From the NCBI GenBank assembly GCA_033398695.1, contig CM065801.1, positions 101,797,170 to 101,861,169 of the forward strand: DNA of 64,000 bases. Reading direction: 5' to 3'. A program made the translations under genes and the position numbers. The DNA is from Orobanche coerulescens. Taxonomy: Eukaryota; Streptophyta; Magnoliopsida; Lamiales; Orobanchaceae. Under the pieces are notes generated by a model that was given only the letters and a program-made list of their open reading frames with translations, was not told where the DNA came from and made no database searches. Position 1 is the stretch's first letter. Every line of letters begins with the position of its first letter. Positions 58,458 through 64,000 of the stretch are shown one piece after another.

Positions 58458-61233
58458 TTCTACCCTCCTTAAAAGAAGTTTCGTCCCGAAACTTAAAACA
58501 AGTAGGGGGAGCAATATACCCGCCAGGAAAACTCGACGAGATACACAAAAATAGGAAACTCGCACCCAACGGCGAAACGCTGCAAGAAACGCAAAGAGAC
58601 ATACGGCGTGAAAACACGCTCCACGGCGACTAACACAACGTCACCGTTAGGGATATAATAAAACCAACAAATGACAAGCGTCATCAAATGGATAATATAG
58701 TCAAGTCAATTATCCGAACAATCACAAAATACAACGAACGAAAATCAATATGATTGACCGACCCAACAGTACATCAATCAAAACGCGAGCCAATCGCTGA
58801 ACAAATACGGAATTCCACCGCCCAAGGGTTGGAAGATCGAAAACGAGACCAATTTACCGAACTTAAGGGAATTAGGAAGGAGTCTGAATGCTCAACAATC
58901 ACGAAACGAGATCAACAAAAACCGAACAATCAAACGATCGAACCATAAAGATCGAGACAACAAAAATCGAACGATCATGTTCGAATCACGAAGAACAATA
59001 AAAATTCAAACAACTCCAAGGTTCACATCTCGACTCAAGACAATATATGATCCGGTGAAAACAACAACATATGCATTCACATAAGATCCACATGAGAGGG
59101 AATAGAAATTGAAAAGTCACAACGACAAACGAGTTATTCCGAAACAATACCACGCTCGTTCGATCAACAAAAGCAAGGGGCAGGACAAGCTCAGAAAATG
59201 TCAACGAACATAAACGAGTCGACAGAGTCGAAAACACAGGAGTTCCAAATTCGATCCACTTCGAATAAAAGAACTAGTAGAACCAAAAGATGCTACATCC
59301 GAACAAGGTTCACAAGAATCGAACCGAACTCTAAAAGTCACAAATGATAACCAGATCGACCCAAAACAAGATCACACTGCTCGAACGATGAAACCGAAAT
59401 ACAGAACAAGCTCAGACAGTATCAACGAACACGGGCGAATCGATAGAGTGGAGAAAGAGAAAATATAGAAGCCAAAAATAGTACGGGTATTATTATCGAC
59501 CTCTTCTAAAAGAAAGTCGTCCCCGCAACTCACAATAATGGAAACAAGGTAACAACACAAAAAGCAACCGACAGAGAAATCTCCTATGGGCCTCTCAGAG
59601 CCGATCCTGATAACTGTGCTGAAGCGTAAACTCCGAAAGTCTCGGTAGCCAATTCGCAAAACTGAATTCGGTGACCCTCGAGTCCACACTCGAAATGTGT
59701 TACTGACGAGAAGGACAAATTGCACGTACATTCCCCGGCACATCACGGTTGAAACACCTCGGCTCGGCATACCGAAAATACAAATGCTAGATACAATGGA
59801 ACATAACACCGTAAAACAACATACCGGAGATGCCAACTCAGCACAACGAGGAATCATAACACATATCATATATAACGATTACCATCGTAAAGTAATACAC
59901 ACATAAACACTACAACAACGACGGTATCGTTCGGCGACCTCAACGGCCCGAACGATAACCAGCACATAATTACAAACATCATGAAACAATCACACATGTA
60001 CACAAACGTACAAACCCAAGCTTTAACAACCCACACTCGTGCGACAACACGCAAATCACCACGAGGTGATAAACAGTAAACACCAGTTCACACCTCTCAC
60101 AGAGGGCTAGTACAACAAATGCGTGGCAACGCCTCGACATTCATGCCACCAATTCGATCATACTCGGGAGTAACATCATAACGACAAAGCAAACATCATA
60201 CATACATATCCAAATTTCTCAAACGGAATGTATAGGTTTTTAAAATGAAAACATCCTTTTGAAAATAATTTAGAAAATGCCGGTTGATCTTGAGTATCAC
60301 CTTTCAAGAAAAAGTACAAACGTGAAACATCGTTATCGAGACTTTGGAGAACCATCTCGCATTTGATAAAAATGAGGACACTTTCTTTTCGTGAAAACTT
60401 TCGAAATATTCGACCCTGGGTCTAAGTAAAAGTGTTTATAAAACATTGAAAATATCTCAAAATATTTTTGGGCCCTCGAGGTATAAGAATTTTGAAACAA
60501 ATTGTGGCACCTTAGATGAAACAAGAGAAAAAAAATCATTATAAAAGTAAGTCACGAAATTTATATTCTAAGATACTAAATATTTTTTTTTTAAAATATA
60601 ATTCAAAGGGCTATAATGCCCAAAAATTTCGTAATTACACAAAATATTATAGCGCCGTGGGTCCCAGACCGGAACTCACCAGGCTAAAAACCATTTACAA
60701 AAACGCCAAAAAGGCCGATGACGGTAATATTTCAAAAACTCACGAAAGCCATTTACAAAATACTAAATACCGTCATAAGAATTTCGCCAAAGCGATCAAG
60801 GCCATAATGCCAAAAACTCGGTTACGGGGAGGTTTCCGAAATAAAACTCGGTCGGTAAAATACCGAAAGTCATTACAAAAGAACTCACGCAGCGGATAAA
60901 AGAAATACAGTTCAACATGCACAATCCAGCAACACTACTCCTCATATGAACAAAATATGAGAGTCAAATAACCACATATCAAGAAATCAAAATCCATAAG
61001 AGGATTCCATCACTAATCAAATAATCATAAAATAGCTCGTGACACACGAGGCACAACACAAAGAAGGGAGACTTACATCCACAGGTCGCGCGAAGATGAT
61101 GATCGCCCACGATACTAATCACGACCAACAAACTCAGACGACGCATCGCGACACGACTCAGTCAGATAAAATCCGACGAGACAAAAACTCAATAGACACC
61201 ACTGACCCGACAGCCTAGGTTTCCACAACCTAA
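58458..61233 (-). other. C3 internal region, no coding sequence
   Basis: 2.8 kb homologous to the C1 and C2 interiors; polypurine tract at 58458-58472. Fossil LTR-like junctions occur at 59480-59535 (ACGGGTATTATTATCGACC) and 60645-60695 (TTATAGCGCCGTGGGTCCC). No gag or pol; the short frames present are not conserved between copies. Confidence 0.8.
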
Positions 61234-61245
61234 GCTCTGATACCA
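61234..61245 (-). other. Primer-binding site of C3
   Basis: The minus strand reads TGGTATCAGAGC, four bases from the 5' LTR. Confidence 0.85.
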
Positions 61246-61249
61246 TTTA

Positions 61250-63741
61250 TGTAACACCCCCAATCCACTCAGGGATATTACACGCCGTAGGCCCTCTCCT
61301 CGAGGATCTACTAGGCTGATAACTAAAATCAAACATCTAAACATCGCCTTTAAGGCTAAAATGACTCAGTAGACCGACTTGGTCTTTCAATAATAACATA
61401 CAACTCAATTCCAAACACATACCCACGCAGGAGTCAAAATACGATAAACTCCCGTACAACGGGGAAAAGATACTGCAGCGGAAAAGAAAATACAACTAGA
61501 CCAAAACGACATCAACAGATCCTCGTGTGATTAGTATCGTTCATCTTTCATCATCCTTCGTGCCGACCCTGTGCTATGCTCCAAAACCCGAATGCAAAAT
61601 AGACATCCACCCCGAATACTGGGGGTTAGCAAAACTCCACCGCTTTTGCTAGTGCAAGTACAAGTGCAAAAATACGAGCCATACAATACAAGTTCCAAGA
61701 ACAATAATAATCAGGAATCCTCAAAGATCCAAACGTAAAGAAAAGTACTTCCCGAGGCAAGAGTTTGGGTAAACATTTCCAAAACCGAAAGATCGAAAAT
61801 AAGGGAAACAATTTACAAAACAGATTAAAATGCCATCGAGAGTTTTAAAAGAAAACAATTTACGATAATAAAATCCTACAATTTCCAAAATCAATAGTGG
61901 TCACAATTTCAAATGTTTTGTTTTCACAAATAGAAAACCGACAATAATTCACAGGGCGAGCCCAACATCACGTGTCCTCGACGGACATAAAATCAACAAA
62001 ACATAATCGCACACGCGCATCGCCTAGACCGGGACGAAGCCACAAATCCCTCTCGAGGCCTCGAAGGACCCTCCCGAGTGGCTAGCGAAACAAATCACAC
62101 ACATCTCACGGTTGGATCAATCGCTTGTTGCATCTGGCCACATGATCGCATGCCATGTGCCACCGTAGATTATCTCAGGCTCTCACGGTTGGATCAATCA
62201 CTTGTTGCATCCTGACCACATGATCACGTGCCATGTGTCACCGTAGACCTTCAACCGTATCCACACATTCACACAAATAACATATCACATCAAGGATATT
62301 CAAACAATTCACCCAGAGCATCAAACACTTAGCAAAACACCACGTCAAACCACAATGCACCGAAATGAAACAATATACGTCCACACGCAAATACCAAGTG
62401 CAACATCAACACCAAACATATCCATAGAGTTCACATAGTCATTCTCAAACCACACCATTCACAAAACACACACGTTTTGAAAGCAAGCCTTTAACAAGGC
62501 TAACCGAATCTTTTGAAAACTCATTTCAAACAATCAAACAACCACATAAAGACGATCACCAATTATCATATTCACAAAACAAAAATAGTATGGACAAGGT
62601 ACTTGCCTCGAAATCAAGATCGCAATAAGACGACGGATAGGACGCGGTCGAATAGCCCCGAACCCCCGAACAATATCAAGAATGTGATAGCACCACGAGT
62701 ATTACGAGAATAACACGAATCATCAATCACCAAACGGGATTCAACATTGGAATCCTCGAACACCTATAAACCTCCGTAAGGAACAATAACACATGGTTAC
62801 GACGAGAATCAAGGCCAAAACAACGGAAATCCCAACAAACTATCGAAGGGAAACTCATTGGGACATTTAATCGAACATTAAATGTTCAAGACCCTTCAAG
62901 AACAAAGAAATCACCCCTCGGGTCGAACGAACCAAAGATACGAGTATCCAATCCATAGAACAAGTTCAAAACAACGTTTATACAACAATTAATTGATCAA
63001 AAACGGATTGGAATCGAAATCAAAAAGGAAAATCCCCAAATCTACAAAAACAAGGGTTCAAGCCAAAATACCTTGATTTGGATGAAGGATTCAAGTAGAG
63101 GTCGAAAATCTACAACAAGACTTGAGGTGGATGATCTCTACAAGTTTGGGAGCACTCAAATCGCCCAAAAATCGCCCACAAATCGCCTTAGATGGAAGGA
63201 GGAAGAAGAGAGGAGAACCAGGAAGTCTTCTCCTCGAAAATCTGCTAAAAACGCAGAAAAAGCCCGTGTGCCGCGGCACAGGATGAGTGTGCCGCGGCCC
63301 AGGGCCACGAAAAACGCCCAGGAATCAGCTTAGTGCCGCGGCACAGCTGAAGTGTGCCGCGGCACACACTACAGCCCACTCCAACACGAAAAAGGCACAT
63401 CGTATAGTCTTAGCTATTTCGACCATAACTCCCTCGTATGGACTCCGATTGACTCACCGTTTGAACCATTGGAAAGCTAACTTGATTCTCTATAATATTG
63501 CAAAGATTCAGAATTTTTGGAGTTTCCAAGAATTAATGGTGACTTTACAAAGTCGAACTCCCACGTGAAAAAGTCGATTAAGGACACGGAACTCAACAAA
63601 ACGACACCGAAACGAACTCGGATGACAAAAAGTGCAGAATTAATCATTCTCGAAATGACGAAACGGTCATGATAGAGTTGTCAAAACTAACTCCGGCCGA
63701 AAAAAGAAATTTACCGAAAATTGAAAATTGCGGATATTACA
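61250..63741 (-). repeat. C3 5' LTR
   Basis: 2492 bp, partner of 55984-58457, with the 78-bp unit twice (62105-62250) and the array at 63268-63365. It keeps the fuller version at most CHG sites. Confidence 0.93.
63268..63365. repeat. Short GTGCCGCGGCAC array in C3 5' LTR
   Basis: Four units, three perfect. The spacers match the 3' LTR except for missing bases at CCAGG-type sites in that copy. Confidence 0.87.
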
Positions 63742-64000
63742 GGGAATGATTTCTTGCTGTGGCGAAGGGGGCTTGCTTCGAATTGACGGCCCTTCGTCAT
63801 CCTTTGGTGGAGAGGCGTCTCTATCTTGAGCCTCTTCACGACTCATTCTCAGACCAGCTTGTAAAGCATCGTCATCGTCGTTTGAGTCATTGTCATCAAT
63901 GTCTTTTGGATTTGGGGGAGAGTCCTCTGACATATCTTTACCTTTCCTCCTTGCGTCATATTTCTGCAGAAGATGGCTTTCAATCAGTTCTTTGCAGAAA
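63742..64000 (-). pseudogene. Broken acidic/coiled-coil ORF, upstream part
   Basis: The minus frame is open from the window edge at 64000 down to C3. It starts within CKELIESHLLQKYDARRKG, passes a Met at 63933 (MSEDSPPNPKDIDDNDSNDD), an Asp-rich run and a Pro/Ser/Lys-rich segment, and joins in frame to 55978 across the GGGAA site. Because the frame is open upstream of the Met, the true start probably lies beyond the window. Function unknown. Confidence 0.55.

Larger units (their letters stand above)
55984..63741 (-). mobile_element. Element C3: non-autonomous LTR retrotransposon in an unknown ORF
   Basis: 7758 bp with perfect GGGAA duplications at 55979-55983 and 63742-63746. LTRs at 55984-58457 and 61250-63741. 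The interior is homologous to C1 and C2 and non-coding. The interrupted ORF stays in frame when C3 and one duplication copy are removed. Confidence 0.95.

Overview
This window is plant nuclear DNA, almost certainly from a repeat-rich flowering plant genome. It is almost entirely a nest of LTR retrotransposons. Evidence for a plant: Ty3/gypsy chromovirus gag-pol with chromodomain ends, initiator-Met-type primer sites (TGGTATCAGAGC or TGGTATCGGAGC), Tat-type Gag, a copia-type solo LTR and an Emigrant/pogo-like fragment. I see no intact host gene, no rRNA or tRNA gene and no bacterial signal. Family letters (A to F) are mine; lineage names are inferred from motifs, not from a database search.

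Layout. The outer container from the left edge to 49386 is element D, a Tat-like Ty3/gypsy element on the minus strand: an antisense coiled-coil ORF (996-1134 plus 36216-36810), a tandem-repeat spacer, gag (48350 down to 38341, split by C2), primer site and one LTR (48477-49386). It has no pol, and its left LTR lies outside the window. Into D's antisense ORF went a three-LTR tandem of chromovirus A (LTR 1135-3776, body, LTR 8697-11342, body, LTR 33571-36215). The second A body was then hit by chromovirus B (14914-24201, TSD GATAT) and by C1 (25029-33038). D's gag was hit by C2 (38455-46877, TSD GCACA). A plus-strand C-like LTR (1-995) also ends inside D's ORF. To the right of D lie LTR-like remnants holding a copia-type solo LTR (49882-50997, TSD ATTCA), an AT-rich Helitron-like stretch, a pogo/Emigrant-like remnant (52904-53574), and a broken minus-strand coiled-coil ORF of unknown function (54638-55983 plus 63742-64000) split by C3 (55984-63741, TSD GGGAA).

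How the parts relate. B is the only element with a full-length gag-pol (17134-21765, 1544 codons). It carries six in-frame stops, no frameshift, and Asn in place of the catalytic Asp of the protease. A copies lack the Gag core domain and share several frameshifts and a 56-bp minisatellite in pol. C1, C2 and C3 carry LTRs of 2.5-2.8 kb, a primer site and a polypurine tract like B's, and no coding sequence; they look like non-autonomous (LARD-type) passengers of a B-like chromovirus.

The most striking feature is that every large LTR family carries an array of short CG-centred palindromes on the U3 side of the likely TATA box. A and C2 use TTACGGCCGTAA, B uses TAGCGYGCGCTA, C1 and C3 use GTGCCGCGGCAC, and D has a few GGCGATCGCC sites. 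The motif differs between families and has been exchanged within family C. Many differences between paired LTRs cluster at CHG sites inside these arrays, so either methylation-linked mutation or long-read base-calling error must be considered when reading the arrays and the stop codons.
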